The notes under the pieces: generated by a model
What the model was told of the DNA's origin: nothing
The model's input: the letters and a program-made list of their open reading frames with translations, nothing else
The model's database searches: none
Position numbers and translations under genes: made by a program
NCBI GenBank assembly: GCA_964473465.1
Contig: CAYYPE010000010.1
Span: forward strand, 1-64,000
Direction of reading: 5' to 3'
DNA length: 64,000 nt
Origin: CALHRB01 sp964473465
GTDB taxonomy: Bacteria; Bacteroidota; Ignavibacteria; Kapaibacteriales; UBA2268
Part shown: piece by piece, positions 45,221-54,299 of the stretch
Layout: every line of letters starts with the position of its first letter
How positions within the stretch are numbered: position 1 is the first letter of the stretch

Positions 45221-46410
45221 TGAATACTATTAATCATATTATTAATTCAGAAATAAATAAAATCTTTCAGGATATAGTATCAATTAGGAGAAAAATTCAT
45301 CAAAATCCGGAACTTTCTTTTTCAGAATACAAAACTTCAGAGCTTATCAGGAGTTTTCTCAAAAAAAATTCAATAAAATTTAAGGTTTTAGCTGAGACCG
45401 GAACAATTGGATATATCGGTAATGGGGAACCATGCGTGGCTCTCAGGGCTGATATAGACGCCCTCCCAATAAAGGAGGAAACCGGATTGGATTTTGCTTC
45501 CAATATTGATGGTGTCATGCACGCCTGTGGACACGACATGCATACATCAATACTGTTAGGTGCCTCAAAAATTCTTAAGAACTTTGAGACGAAAATCAAG
45601 GGAACTATAAAATTAATCTTTCAGCCGGGTGAAGAAAAACTCCCCGGTGGAGCTATTAAACTCATAAATGAGGGTGTCCTCGAAAATCCAAAACCTGATT
45701 TTGTCTTTGGTCAGCACGTTGACCCCGAAAATGAAATAGGTGTGATTTCAATTTCCGATGGAACTATTATGGCTTCTGCTGACGAACTCTATATTACCTT
45801 ACTTGGTAAACAATCTCACGCTGCACAGCCTCATCTCGGTAGCGATTTGATTGTAGCTTCCTCAAGTCTTATTATGAATCTACAGAGCATTGTCTCAAGG
45901 AACCGTAATCCTTTGCTTCCGGGTGTTTTATCAATCACTTCGATTCATGGTGGCTCAGCAACTAATATTCTACCCGATAAAGTTGAAATTATGGGCACTC
46001 TACGTTCTTTCGACCAGAATTGGAGAAAACAAGCCTTGAAATTAATTGAAACCAATCTTAAGAACATTTCAGGCATTTATAATATTGAATATAAATTTAA
46101 TCCTCTTCTTGGTTATCCTCCTCTCAATAACAATATAAAAGCCGTAGATCACATAAGAAAGATAGCTTCGAATTTTTTAGGGGAAAAAAATGTAAGGTAT
46201 TTCGAACCAAAAATGTGGGCTGAAGATTTCGCATATTATTCTCAACAAGTTCCATCGGCATTTTGGTTTTTGGGCGTTAAACCCCAGCGTAACTCCCGGA
46301 TTATACCTTTGCATAATTCTCATTTTAATCCTGATGAAAGTGCAATCAAAACAGGTATGGCTATAATGACATTATCAGCCTTAAAGTATCTTGGGGTAGA
46401 AACAGATTAA
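45220..46410 (+). CDS. M20 family amidohydrolase (N-acyl-amino-acid or N-acetyl-diaminopimelate deacetylase type)
   Basis: This is a dinuclear metal hydrolase that removes acyl groups from amino acids or related compounds. Metal ligands are visible: the HACGHDMHTS motif (Cys and His), the Glu pair in FQPGEEKLPGG, His in FGQHVDP, and the late His in IIPLHNSHFNPDE. The lid domain insertion spans ~185-300. At 396 residues it belongs to the IAA-amidohydrolase/hippurate hydrolase/YkuR subfamily. Translational coupling to dapF makes an N-acetyl-DAP deacetylase role possible, but no other acetyl-pathway gene is present here, so substrate remains open. Confidence 0.88.
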   Translation: MNTINHIINSEINKIFQDIVSIRRKIHQNPELSFSEYKTSELIRSFLKKNSIKFKVLAETGTIGYIGNGEPCVALRADIDALPIKEETGLDFASNIDGVMHACGHDMHTSILLGASKILKNFETKIKGTIKLIFQPGEEKLPGGAIKLINEGVLENPKPDFVFGQHVDPENEIGVISISDGTIMASADELYITLLGKQSHAAQPHLGSDLIVASSSLIMNLQSIVSRNRNPLLPGVLSITSIHGGSATNILPDKVEIMGTLRSFDQNWRKQALKLIETNLKNISGIYNIEYKFNPLLGYPPLNNNIKAVDHIRKIASNFLGEKNVRYFEPKMWAEDFAYYSQQVPSAFWFLGVKPQRNSRIIPLHNSHFNPDESAIKTGMAIMTLSALKYLGVETD

Positions 46411-46411
46411 G

Positions 46412-47221
46412 TTATTCTTTATTTGCATAAACACTCTGCCCTATTTCAAAGCCAAATTTCTCGGCAGCATTGCCGTCTCTTATTCCAATTTCGATAAAAC
46501 CGCTACTTCCTGCATAAACCAAAGGCATACCAACTTTTACATCAGAAAAAGTCTTTGACAAACCCTTTATCTTAAAATCTCCACTCTCAAATTTCCATCG
46601 CAAATTATCATTCACATCGTTTATATTGATTTTCAAATTTTCAATCGAAAGAGAAGTAATTGCATTTCCAAAAATGTCAATTTCAACTATTTCCCCATGC
46701 CACACCCCCTGAATATCAAGAAAACATTGAGGGAACGGAATAACAATTACTTCATTTGTTCCTATTTTTCTTCCGACTTCTTCTAATTTCTTTCCATTAG
46801 CAATATGGGCTGCAACCGGTGCAAAAATATCTCTTCCGTGAAAAGTTGAACTAACATTATTCAAATGAAACTCACTTTTATCCAAAGAATAGAATTGCTT
46901 TAATTTAATATTTTTAATTACATAACTCAAAATACCATTGTTTGGGGCAAGAAAATATTTACCATAGATATATGTTCCTATGCCCAACCTTTCGGATCCT
47001 ACCTCTGGGTCAACTATTGTCAGAAAAATCGTTTCATCAGGAAAATATTTATAACTATTCATTAAAACAAAAGCAGCTTGTTTTATGTTCTGGGGTAAAA
47101 TAGAGTGTGTTACATCAATTATTTCTGCATCAGGAGAAATACTTTTTATAACACCCTTCATTACTCCAACATAATTATTCTTCAATCCGAAATCTGTCAA
47201 AAGAGCTATTATTTTACTCAT
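46412..47221 (-). CDS. SAM hydrolase / SAM-dependent halogenase family (DUF62) protein
   Basis: This family includes fluorinase, chlorinase and, most commonly, SAM hydroxide adenosyltransferase, which splits SAM into adenosine and methionine with an activated water. Seen here: the N-terminal LLTDFGLKNNYVGVMKGVI, IIDVTHSILPQNIKQAAFVL, FLTIVDPEVGSERLGIG, FLAPNNGILSYV, and the C-terminal IEIGIRDGNAAEKFGFEIGQ. The 269 residues are near the family norm. No fluorinase-specific insertion is recognised, so the hydrolase is the default. It is convergent with the M20 gene (one-base gap). Confidence 0.88.
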   Translation of the reverse strand: MSKIIALLTDFGLKNNYVGVMKGVIKSISPDAEIIDVTHSILPQNIKQAAFVLMNSYKYFPDETIFLTIVDPEVGSERLGIGTYIYGKYFLAPNNGILSYVIKNIKLKQFYSLDKSEFHLNNVSSTFHGRDIFAPVAAHIANGKKLEEVGRKIGTNEVIVIPFPQCFLDIQGVWHGEIVEIDIFGNAITSLSIENLKININDVNDNLRWKFESGDFKIKGLSKTFSDVKVGMPLVYAGSSGFIEIGIRDGNAAEKFGFEIGQSVYANKE

Positions 47222-47408
47222 TTTCTTTTACTGTAATATTTGAATTCCCTTAAAATAAACAATTAAATTATATTTTAACAATAGAAAATTTTTTGAATTA
47301 TTTACAAATCATTTTGGTTTATTTTTTGCATAAAAAATATTATTATTTATTATATTGTGTTTTTTATTTGAATAAATTCAAGGCTCTTATTTTTAGATAA
47401 ATTATACT

Positions 47409-48275
47409 ATGACAAAAATAGATATTCGAAAAATAATTGAAGAAAAAATTCCCAATTTCTATAAAACTTTCCCTAAAACAGTTGCAAAACTTTTCGAACT
47501 TCTTCTTTCAAAAATCCTTAAAGTAAAGGAATTAAACAAAATATTTGAAATCTATCACGACAAGTATAATTTTGAATTCATTGAATCTTTCTTCGAATAT
47601 ATTAATTTTAAGAGCATAATATCAAACGAAGACATAAAAAAAATTCCGGAAAAAGGGAAACTTGTTTGTATTGCTAACCATCCACTTGGTGCCCTTGATG
47701 GTCTGGCTTTGCTTCATACTATTGGAAAAGTTCGAAAAGACGTAAAAATCATAGCAAATAATATTCTACTGAACTTTGACTTCCTCAAAGATTTATTTCT
47801 GCCAATTGATTCATTGTCCAAAAAAATTCAGAAGAGCTCTATCAATTTAATTATTGAATCTCTACAAAGGGACGAGGCTATAATTATTTTTCCCGGTGCT
47901 TCCGTCGCCAGACTTACCCTTGCTGGTATCAGAGATTATCATTGGAAGGACGGTGCCTTTAAATTTGCCTTGAAATATAATGCTCCTATTCTTCCATTTT
48001 ATGTTTCCGGAAAGAATTCAATGATGTTCTATTTCGCAAATTTTATTCATGCAAAGTTGCCAAACCTTCTTCTTGCACGTGAAATTTTAAAAAAATCAAA
48101 TAAATCAATCGAATTAAAAGTTGGTGAATTAATTGAGCCCGAAAATCTTAAAAAACGAAACTTAAACATTGAAGCCATTAAAGAACTCATCAGAAACTAT
48201 ATAATCAATATTGGTAAAAAGAAAGCTACTTCTCTTTCCATCGAACTTGACAATGAGAAATTAATGCCGCATTAA
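47409..48275 (+). CDS. Lysophospholipid acyltransferase family protein (PlsC-like)
   Basis: The product is predicted to transfer acyl chains to a glycerophospholipid or aminolipid. It has the catalytic NHPLGALDG motif (H-x4-D, ~residues 94-102), FPGASVARLTLAG as the second acceptor-binding motif, and APILPFYVSG as a third. It belongs to the hemolysin/OlsA-like branch, judged from the NHPLGALDG form rather than NHxSxxD. No transmembrane helix is clear, and the C-terminus is basic. The 187-base gap upstream probably holds its promoter. It is followed by the photolyase gene after four bases. Confidence 0.85.
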   Translation: MTKIDIRKIIEEKIPNFYKTFPKTVAKLFELLLSKILKVKELNKIFEIYHDKYNFEFIESFFEYINFKSIISNEDIKKIPEKGKLVCIANHPLGALDGLALLHTIGKVRKDVKIIANNILLNFDFLKDLFLPIDSLSKKIQKSSINLIIESLQRDEAIIIFPGASVARLTLAGIRDYHWKDGAFKFALKYNAPILPFYVSGKNSMMFYFANFIHAKLPNLLLAREILKKSNKSIELKVGELIEPENLKKRNLNIEAIKELIRNYIINIGKKKATSLSIELDNEKLMPH

Positions 48276-48279
48276 TTCT

Positions 48280-49623
48280 ATGAATCAGAACCGTGTTTTC
48301 AAACTAAATAAATTCGAATATTCTTCAGGAGCCATTGTTTACTGGATGTCCAGAGATCAACGAATTAATGATAATTGGGCACTTATTTTTGCTCAGGAAC
48401 TGGCTGTCACCTATAAGCAACCTCTTATAATTGTATTTACTTTGGTCAATAGCTTCTTAAATGCTTCTGTCAGACATTTTTCTTTCATGCTTAAGTCTTT
48501 GGAGAAAGAAGCAGAAAAAAGCTATTCTTTGAATATACCATTTCTCTTGCTCAAGGGAGACCCTCCTGAAAAAATAATTCATTTCATTGAGAATATAAGA
48601 GCAGGGGCTTTGGTGACTGATTTCGACCCCTTGAAAATAAAAAGAAGGTGGAAACAAGAAGTGAATCAAAAAATTAATATTCCATTTTTCGAGGTTGATG
48701 CTCATAACATCGTTCCATGCCGCTTTATTTCACAAAAAGAAGAATTTGCGGCCTATACATTACGACCAAAAATTAATAAAGTATTAGATGAATTTCTTGA
48801 TGAGTTTCCAAAAGTTGAAAAGCACAATTTTAATTCTTCAGAATTTCTATATCAAAATCACTCATTTAAATTTGATTTGAATTCATATTCTGATTATCCC
48901 GGTGAGGTGCAATGGATAAAGCCCGGGACTGAAAATGCTATTGAAACACTCAATATTTTTATCAAAAATAAGCTGAATCATTATTCTGAATTTCGAAATA
49001 ACCCTACACTCGATTATCAATCAAATCTCTCCCCTTATCTACATTTTGGGCAGATTTCTGCCCAGAGAATTGCACTCGAAATTTTGAAGGTTGATGGATT
49101 TGATGAATCCAAAAAGGCTTTTCTGGAAGAATTAATCGTTAGAAAAGAATTAGCAGATAATTATTGTTATTATAATCCGAATTATGACAATTTCGAAGGA
49201 CTTCAAAACTGGGCAAAAAATACATTAAACGAGGAGAGAAATAGCCCAAGAGACTTCATCTACGATTTGGATATATTTGAAAACGCCAAAACCCATGATG
49301 AATTATGGAATGCAGCACAAATGGAAATGATCAAAACGGGAAAAATGCACGGCTATATGCGAATGTATTGGGCAAAAAAAATCCTTGAATGGACTGAAAA
49401 GCCTGAAGAAGCAATCGAAATTGCCATTTATTTGAATGATAAATATGAATTGGATGGTCGTGATCCTAATGGATATACCGGAATTGCTTGGTCAATAGGC
49501 GGTGTTCATGACAGACCGTGGTTTCCAAGAAAAGTATTTGGAAAAATCCGTTATATGAATTTAAACGGAATGACGAAAAAATTCAATATTCAAGATTATA
49601 TAAGAAAGGTCAAGGATTATTAA
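48280..49623 (+). CDS. Deoxyribodipyrimidine photolyase, class II
   Basis: This flavoenzyme uses blue light to reverse UV-induced cyclobutane pyrimidine dimers. The class II signature is clear: VYWMSRDQRINDNWAL at the start, LSPYLHFGQISAQRIALE, FLEELIVRKELADNYCYY, then MHGYMRMYWAKKILEW and DPNGYTGIAWSIGGVHDRPW. At 447 residues the length is normal. The presence of a light-dependent repair enzyme suggests at least occasional exposure to sunlight. Its stop codon and that of the convergent atpG share the same TTAA (49620-49623). Confidence 0.93.
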   Translation: MNQNRVFKLNKFEYSSGAIVYWMSRDQRINDNWALIFAQELAVTYKQPLIIVFTLVNSFLNASVRHFSFMLKSLEKEAEKSYSLNIPFLLLKGDPPEKIIHFIENIRAGALVTDFDPLKIKRRWKQEVNQKINIPFFEVDAHNIVPCRFISQKEEFAAYTLRPKINKVLDEFLDEFPKVEKHNFNSSEFLYQNHSFKFDLNSYSDYPGEVQWIKPGTENAIETLNIFIKNKLNHYSEFRNNPTLDYQSNLSPYLHFGQISAQRIALEILKVDGFDESKKAFLEELIVRKELADNYCYYNPNYDNFEGLQNWAKNTLNEERNSPRDFIYDLDIFENAKTHDELWNAAQMEMIKTGKMHGYMRMYWAKKILEWTEKPEEAIEIAIYLNDKYELDGRDPNGYTGIAWSIGGVHDRPWFPRKVFGKIRYMNLNGMTKKFNIQDYIRKVKDY

Positions 49624-50513
49624 CCCTTCTTTAAGGCATTTGCACCGCCAACAATTTCAAGCATTTCTTTAGTAATTGCGGCTTGCCTTTCTTTATTGAA
49701 CACCAATTCAAGATATTTGATAAGATCTTTGGCATTATTTGTAGCATTTTCCATAGCCATCATTCTTGCAGCTTGTTCGGCAGCATTAGATTCCAAAATT
49801 GTTTTCCACATCTGAATTTCAAGATTCTTTGGGAGTAATTCATCAAGAATTAGCTTCCTGTCGGGTTCAAATATATAATCAACGTTGAATTTCTCTTTAT
49901 TTATCTGTTCCACTTTAGGCTCAATTGGCAATAAATCAAGCCTTGAAGGAACTTGAGAAATTAAATTTTTGAACCAGTTATAAAAAACAATTACTTTATC
50001 AATTTTGTTGGAAATAAATTGTTCTGTAAGAATCTCGATTATGTCTTTTGCTTTTTGAAATTCAATTTTTTGGAAAAAGCCGGGATATTCCTTTACAATT
50101 TCAACATTTTGTGGTCTGAAAGAAGCGGCTGCCCTCCTTCCTACCAAAACAGAATAAATTTTTTTAAGATCCGGAAATTCTAAGTGTATTTCATCGTTTA
50201 GATAACGGTTTACATATCTAAAAAGGCTTGTATTGAAGCTACCACATAATCCTCTGTCGGAGGAAATAATAACAATCGCTACGTTGTTTATCTGTTTTCT
50301 CTTTTGAATTAAGGGATGTTCATAATTTTCACCAACAGATACTATAAGATTGCTGAGCATTTCCTGAATTTTTGCCGAATAGGGTCTTGCTGATTTGATG
50401 GCTTCATCTGCTCTTCTTAATTTGGCTGCAGATACCATTCTCATAGCTTGTGTTATTTTTGCAGTGTTAGCTACCGCATTTATTCTTCTTCTAATATCTC
50501 TTAGTGTTGCCAT
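49620..50513 (-). CDS. atpG: ATP synthase gamma subunit
   Basis: The gamma subunit is the central rotor shaft of F1. The N-terminal helix MATLRDIRRRINAVANTAK followed by ITQAMRMVSAAKLRRA and the C-terminal ARMMAMENATNNA plus LELVFNKERQAAIT are the conserved coiled-coil parts. The middle IVIISSDRGLCGSFN is also typical. The 297 residues match the family. It follows hldD, not atpA directly, and is the last gene of the operon; no atpD or atpC comes after it. Confidence 0.97.
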   Translation of the reverse strand: MATLRDIRRRINAVANTAKITQAMRMVSAAKLRRADEAIKSARPYSAKIQEMLSNLIVSVGENYEHPLIQKRKQINNVAIVIISSDRGLCGSFNTSLFRYVNRYLNDEIHLEFPDLKKIYSVLVGRRAAASFRPQNVEIVKEYPGFFQKIEFQKAKDIIEILTEQFISNKIDKVIVFYNWFKNLISQVPSRLDLLPIEPKVEQINKEKFNVDYIFEPDRKLILDELLPKNLEIQMWKTILESNAAEQAARMMAMENATNNAKDLIKYLELVFNKERQAAITKEMLEIVGGANALKKG

Positions 50514-50536
50514 TTTTTTTCCTGTATTTCAAAAAA

Positions 50537-51511
50537 TTAATAATATTTCCACGACTTTGTCAGATAATTTCTGACATAGTCATTAATACTATCTTCTAAA
50601 GAACTAAATTCAACGGAACATCCCGTTTCCTCTAATTTTTTTATATCCGCCTGAGTGAAATTCTGATATTGATCTTTTAATTCTTCGGGCATATCAATAT
50701 ATTCAATATTCGGCTCTAAATCGAGTGCAAAAAAGACTGAATTAGCCAGAGAATTCCATGTTCTCGCCTTTCCTGTTCCAAGATTTATAATTCCTTTTGC
50801 CTTTTTATTATTCAATATTTTCCAGAGAACTTCAACCACATCCTTGATATATACAAAATCCCTTTTCTGTTCACCGTCAGAATATTGCTCAGAATTTGAT
50901 TTGAAAAGTCTAATCTTTCCCGTGGATTTAACCTGATTATATGCTTTATAAACCATACTTGCCATCTCACCCTTATGGTATTCATTCGGACCAAAAACAT
51001 TGAAAAATTTTATTCCGGTTAATTCATTTTCCAATTTGTTATTATAAACCCATAAATCAAATAACTGTTTCGAAAATCCATAAGCATTTAATGGTTTTAA
51101 ATTGTCAATCCTGCTGTCTGAATAGCCATCCTCTCCATCTCCGTAAGTTGCTGCACTGCTGGCATAGATAAACCTTATATTTTTCTCCTTCGCATAATTA
51201 GCAAGATTTACACTGAACTGATAATTGTTCTCAAAAAGATAATCCATATTTTTTTCAGTTGTGTCTGTGCAAGCACCTAAATGAATTATAGCATCAAATG
51301 ACAAATTTGATTTGATTTCTTCGGAAAAATCTAAAAAAGACAAGAATTCTTCTTTATGAATTATTTCCCTAAATTTTTTCCCTATCAAATTTTTCCATTT
51401 GTCACTATTGCGAAAGCTATCAACAACTAATATATCATCAATACCTTCATCATTCAGTTTCTTTAGGAAACACGAACCAATAAAACCTGCACCGCCTGTA
51501 AGTAAAATCAT
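50537..51511 (-). CDS. hldD: ADP-L-glycero-D-manno-heptose-6-epimerase
   Basis: HldD epimerises ADP-D,D-heptose to ADP-L,D-heptose for the LPS inner core. It is a short-chain NDP-sugar epimerase with TGGAGFIGSCFLKKLN for NAD(P) binding, IHLGACTDTTEKNMDYLFENN, YASSAATYGDG, the catalytic YGFSKQLFD, and KFFNVFGPNEYHKG. HLGACTDTTE and FNVFGPNEYHK are HldD hallmarks. At 324 residues the length is normal. Its start overlaps the atpA stop as TGATG, and it sits between atpA and atpG, an unusual position for an LPS gene. Confidence 0.93.
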   Translation of the reverse strand: MILLTGGAGFIGSCFLKKLNDEGIDDILVVDSFRNSDKWKNLIGKKFREIIHKEEFLSFLDFSEEIKSNLSFDAIIHLGACTDTTEKNMDYLFENNYQFSVNLANYAKEKNIRFIYASSAATYGDGEDGYSDSRIDNLKPLNAYGFSKQLFDLWVYNNKLENELTGIKFFNVFGPNEYHKGEMASMVYKAYNQVKSTGKIRLFKSNSEQYSDGEQKRDFVYIKDVVEVLWKILNNKKAKGIINLGTGKARTWNSLANSVFFALDLEPNIEYIDMPEELKDQYQNFTQADIKKLEETGCSVEFSSLEDSINDYVRNYLTKSWKYY

Positions 51512-53070
51512 CAGGATAATTTATGGTTCTTTTTAAATATCACAATAAAATTATCAGCAGCGTTTTTCAAACCATCAGATATCTCTGGTTTTAGTTCCTT
51601 CACTGTTATTATCTGATTTAACAGATCGGCATGATTTATATCAAGATATTCAAAATATTCAACCTCAAAACTATGCAAAATTTCAACTGGCAAATCATCA
51701 AGGTAGCCATTGGTAGCGGTCCACATTAGAGCTATCTGCTTTTCAACAGGTAAAGGTTGGAACTGCTTTTGTTTCAATATTTCTGTTAATCTGGCACCTC
51801 TTCTTAACTGTTGCTGTGTTGATTTGTCAAGATCTGAACCGAATTTTGCAAATGCTTCGAGTTCACGATACTGTGCCAGATCTAACTTTAACGGACCGGC
51901 AACCTTTTTCATTGCTTTTATCTGTGCATTACCGCCAACTCGGGAGACTGAAATACCAACGTTCATAGCCGGACGAACACCGGCATTAAATAAATTTGGT
52001 TCAAGATATATCTGCCCGTCTGTAATTGAAATAACATTTGTTGGAATATAAGCTGCAACGTCGCCTGCTTGGGTTTCAATAACAGGTAAAGCCGTCAAAG
52101 AACCACCGCCAAATTCATCTGAATATTTTGCCGCTCTTTCGAGCAATCTGCTATGCAAATAAAAAATATCGCCGGGGTATGCTTCTCTTCCCGGTGGTCT
52201 TCTCAACAACAATGAAACTTGACGATAGGCAGCGGCTTGCTTGGACAAATCGTCATAAATCACAAGTGAATGCATTCCATTATCCCTGAAGTATTCTCCC
52301 ATAGCACAACCGCAATATGGACCAATGAACTGCAAGGGAGCAGGATCTGCAGCGTTTGCTGCAACAACAATTGTATAATCCATTGCTCCAAATTGCTCAA
52401 GATATGATACAACGTTTGCAACCGTTGAACCTTTCTGACCGATAGCAACATAAATGCAATATACCGGATTAATACCTAATTTTTTTGCTTCTTCGGTGTG
52501 AGTAAATTTTTGATTGATAATTGTATCAAGAGCTATAGCAGTTTTGCCGGTTTGCCTGTCACCAATAATTAATTCTCTTTGACCTCTCCCGATTGGAATC
52601 AAAGCATCAATCATCTTCAGACCTGTTTGTAAAGGTTCCTTAACTGGTTGTCTGAATATAACACCCGGAGCTTTTCTCTCGATTGGAAGATATTGCTTTA
52701 TGTCAATAGGACCTTTATTATCAATTGGTTGGCCAAGAGGATTAACAACTCTTCCCAATAGTTCCTTCCCGACAGGAACAGAAGCAACTCGCCCTGTTCT
52801 TCTGACAATATCTCCTTCCTTTACCAATCGGTCATCTCCGAAAAGAATGACTCCTATATTGTCTTCTTCAAGGTTTAGAACCATTCCAAATACATTATTT
52901 GGAAATTCTACAAGTTCAGATGCCATTGCTTTTGTTAGTCCATATACCCTTGCAACACCATCGCCAACTTGCAGAACAGTTCCAACTTCATATATATCAG
53001 TCTCTTTTTCGAATCCTGATAATTGTTGTCTCAATATTGCTGATATTTCTTCTGGTCTTACATCTACCAT
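51511..53070 (-). CDS. atpA: ATP synthase alpha subunit
   Basis: The alpha subunit is the non-catalytic nucleotide-binding subunit of the F1 hexamer. It has the alpha-specific P-loop GDRQTGKTA, the GRGQRELIIGDR lead-in, RPPGREAYPGDIFYLHSRLLERA, and INVGISVSRVGG-like MNVGISVSRVGGNAQIKAMK. The N-terminal EISAILRQQLSGFEKE is the delta-contact helix. Length of 519 residues is normal. A GAGG lies seven bases before the ATG on the minus strand. It follows atpH with a 52-base gap. Confidence 0.98.
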   Translation of the reverse strand: MVDVRPEEISAILRQQLSGFEKETDIYEVGTVLQVGDGVARVYGLTKAMASELVEFPNNVFGMVLNLEEDNIGVILFGDDRLVKEGDIVRRTGRVASVPVGKELLGRVVNPLGQPIDNKGPIDIKQYLPIERKAPGVIFRQPVKEPLQTGLKMIDALIPIGRGQRELIIGDRQTGKTAIALDTIINQKFTHTEEAKKLGINPVYCIYVAIGQKGSTVANVVSYLEQFGAMDYTIVVAANAADPAPLQFIGPYCGCAMGEYFRDNGMHSLVIYDDLSKQAAAYRQVSLLLRRPPGREAYPGDIFYLHSRLLERAAKYSDEFGGGSLTALPVIETQAGDVAAYIPTNVISITDGQIYLEPNLFNAGVRPAMNVGISVSRVGGNAQIKAMKKVAGPLKLDLAQYRELEAFAKFGSDLDKSTQQQLRRGARLTEILKQKQFQPLPVEKQIALMWTATNGYLDDLPVEILHSFEVEYFEYLDINHADLLNQIITVKELKPEISDGLKNAADNFIVIFKKNHKLS

Positions 53071-53122
53071 TTTATTTCCTCTATCTTATTTATTATTTAT
53101 TTGTTTGATTTTCAAATTAAAG

Positions 53123-53671
53123 CTATATTGTTTTACCTTCAATCAACTGCCTGTGAAGACGTTCAAGTTGATTCTTCAAGGAACCATCATAAACCCAGTC
53201 ATCAACTCTAAAAAGTATTCCCCCTTTTAATTCGGGATTGACCTTGAAATCGGGGAGAATAGTTTTATTAATCAAGGCATTAATCTTTTTTATAGCTCTT
53301 GTTTTTAGTTCCTCATCCAATTCCACAGCAGATTGTATTTCAACAAATTTTCTGTTTTTCAATTCGTTGTATTGTAACATAAATTGCTCGGCAATGCTCT
53401 CAATCAAATTGCTTCTTCTTTTTTTAATGATAAAAAGCAAAAAATGCAGGGTGAGAGGTGAAATTCTTTTCTCAAAAATCTCTTTGTAAACTCTGACCTT
53501 TCTCCATTCTTGTATTATAGGATTAATTGTAAATACTTTCAATTGGATAGAAGATTCCAGAGTTTTTTCAACAAATTCTAAATCTTTATAAATTGATTCC
53601 GAGATGTTCTCCTGTTCTGCTAATTCGAGAACTGCACGAGCATATCTGAAGGATACTTTATATTCTGTCAT
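53123..53671 (-). CDS. atpH: ATP synthase delta subunit
   Basis: The delta subunit (OSCP homologue) ties the top of F1 to the peripheral stalk. The chosen start MTEYKVSFRYARAVLELAEQ (53671) is the usual opening; an in-frame Met 12 codons upstream overlaps atpF and is less likely. The six-helix N-terminal domain spans ~1-105, and the C-terminal part has LKTRAIKKINALINKTI and PELKGGILFRVDDWVYDGSL, the conserved terminal motif. Length of 182 residues is normal. Confidence 0.93.
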   Translation of the reverse strand: MTEYKVSFRYARAVLELAEQENISESIYKDLEFVEKTLESSIQLKVFTINPIIQEWRKVRVYKEIFEKRISPLTLHFLLFIIKKRRSNLIESIAEQFMLQYNELKNRKFVEIQSAVELDEELKTRAIKKINALINKTILPDFKVNPELKGGILFRVDDWVYDGSLKNQLERLHRQLIEGKTI

Positions 53672-53684
53672 TTTTTTTATATAA

Positions 53685-54179
53685 TTAATTCTTTGGAATT
53701 TGTTCAATGAAATTTTCGGCTAATTTTTGATGTTTTTCCCTATCAAGAACTTCACCTAATAGTTTTTCGGTAGCTGAAACAACCATATCAGCAACTTCGT
53801 TTTTGAGTTGCTGCAAAGCCAATTCTTTCGTGCGGTTAATCTCCCTAACAGCTTCATCAACCTTGGTTTTCTTAGCTGATTCGGCTTCTTCTTCAGCTTT
53901 TCGCAAAATAGCTTCGGCTTGTTCCTTACCCTTTCGGATGATATCAGTCATTTCCTGTTGAGCATTCATCATTTTTTCATTAGTTTCTTTAAGCAGTTTT
54001 TCAGCTTCTTTATTAGCTATTTGGGCGTCTTCGATAGATTTTCTGATATTTTCTTCTCGCCTTTTTAGACCTTCTGATATAGGTTTAGCTCCAAATTTGA
54101 TAAGTAAAAACAAAAATATCAAAAAGTTAAATAAAGTCCATATCATCAATCCCGGTGATACGTTCAGAACGCTTTCCAT
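53685..54179 (-). CDS. atpF: ATP synthase b subunit
   Basis: The b subunit forms the membrane-anchored peripheral stalk. The chosen start at 54179 gives MESVLNVSPGLMIWTLFNFLIF, the hydrophobic anchor, preceded by a minus-strand AAAGGG ribosome binding site. The remaining ~130 residues form one long charged helix (EENIRKSIEDAQIANKEAEKLL and onward), ending with VADMVVSATEKLLGEVLD. The length is 164 residues. Only one b gene is present, so the stalk is presumably a homodimer. It is separated from atpE by about 120 bases that hold an inverted-repeat element. Confidence 0.94.
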   Translation of the reverse strand: MESVLNVSPGLMIWTLFNFLIFLFLLIKFGAKPISEGLKRREENIRKSIEDAQIANKEAEKLLKETNEKMMNAQQEMTDIIRKGKEQAEAILRKAEEEAESAKKTKVDEAVREINRTKELALQQLKNEVADMVVSATEKLLGEVLDREKHQKLAENFIEQIPKN

Positions 54180-54225
54180 TTTATACCCTTTAAATTGATT
54201 ACTAAATGTCAAAAAATAGAAATAA

Positions 54226-54288
54226 GAGACTGCCCTAAAAGAAAAGCATCAGGTTGTTAAGATTAAATTTAACTTTTAAGCCAGCCTC
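54226..54288 (-). repeat. 63-bp inverted-repeat element between atpE and atpF (hairpin or MITE-like)
   Basis: Two 16-base arms (54226-54241 and 54273-54288) can pair at 15 of 16 positions in the minus-strand RNA, with one G-G mismatch and two G-U wobbles. The loop is 31 bases. The arms begin GAGACTGCCC and end CAGCCTC. Three bases, TAA, stand directly on both sides of the element as a possible target duplication. It could be a transcript-stabilising or attenuating hairpin that raises c-subunit expression relative to downstream genes, or a very small non-autonomous transposon remnant. No related full-length element is in the window. Confidence 0.7.
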
Positions 54289-54299
54289 TAAAATATGTA

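Noticed and set aside
46412..47221. Fluorinase or chlorinase function for the DUF62-family gene
   Set aside because: No halogenase-specific loop was recognised and no organohalogen pathway gene is nearby; SAM hydrolase is the common activity of the family.
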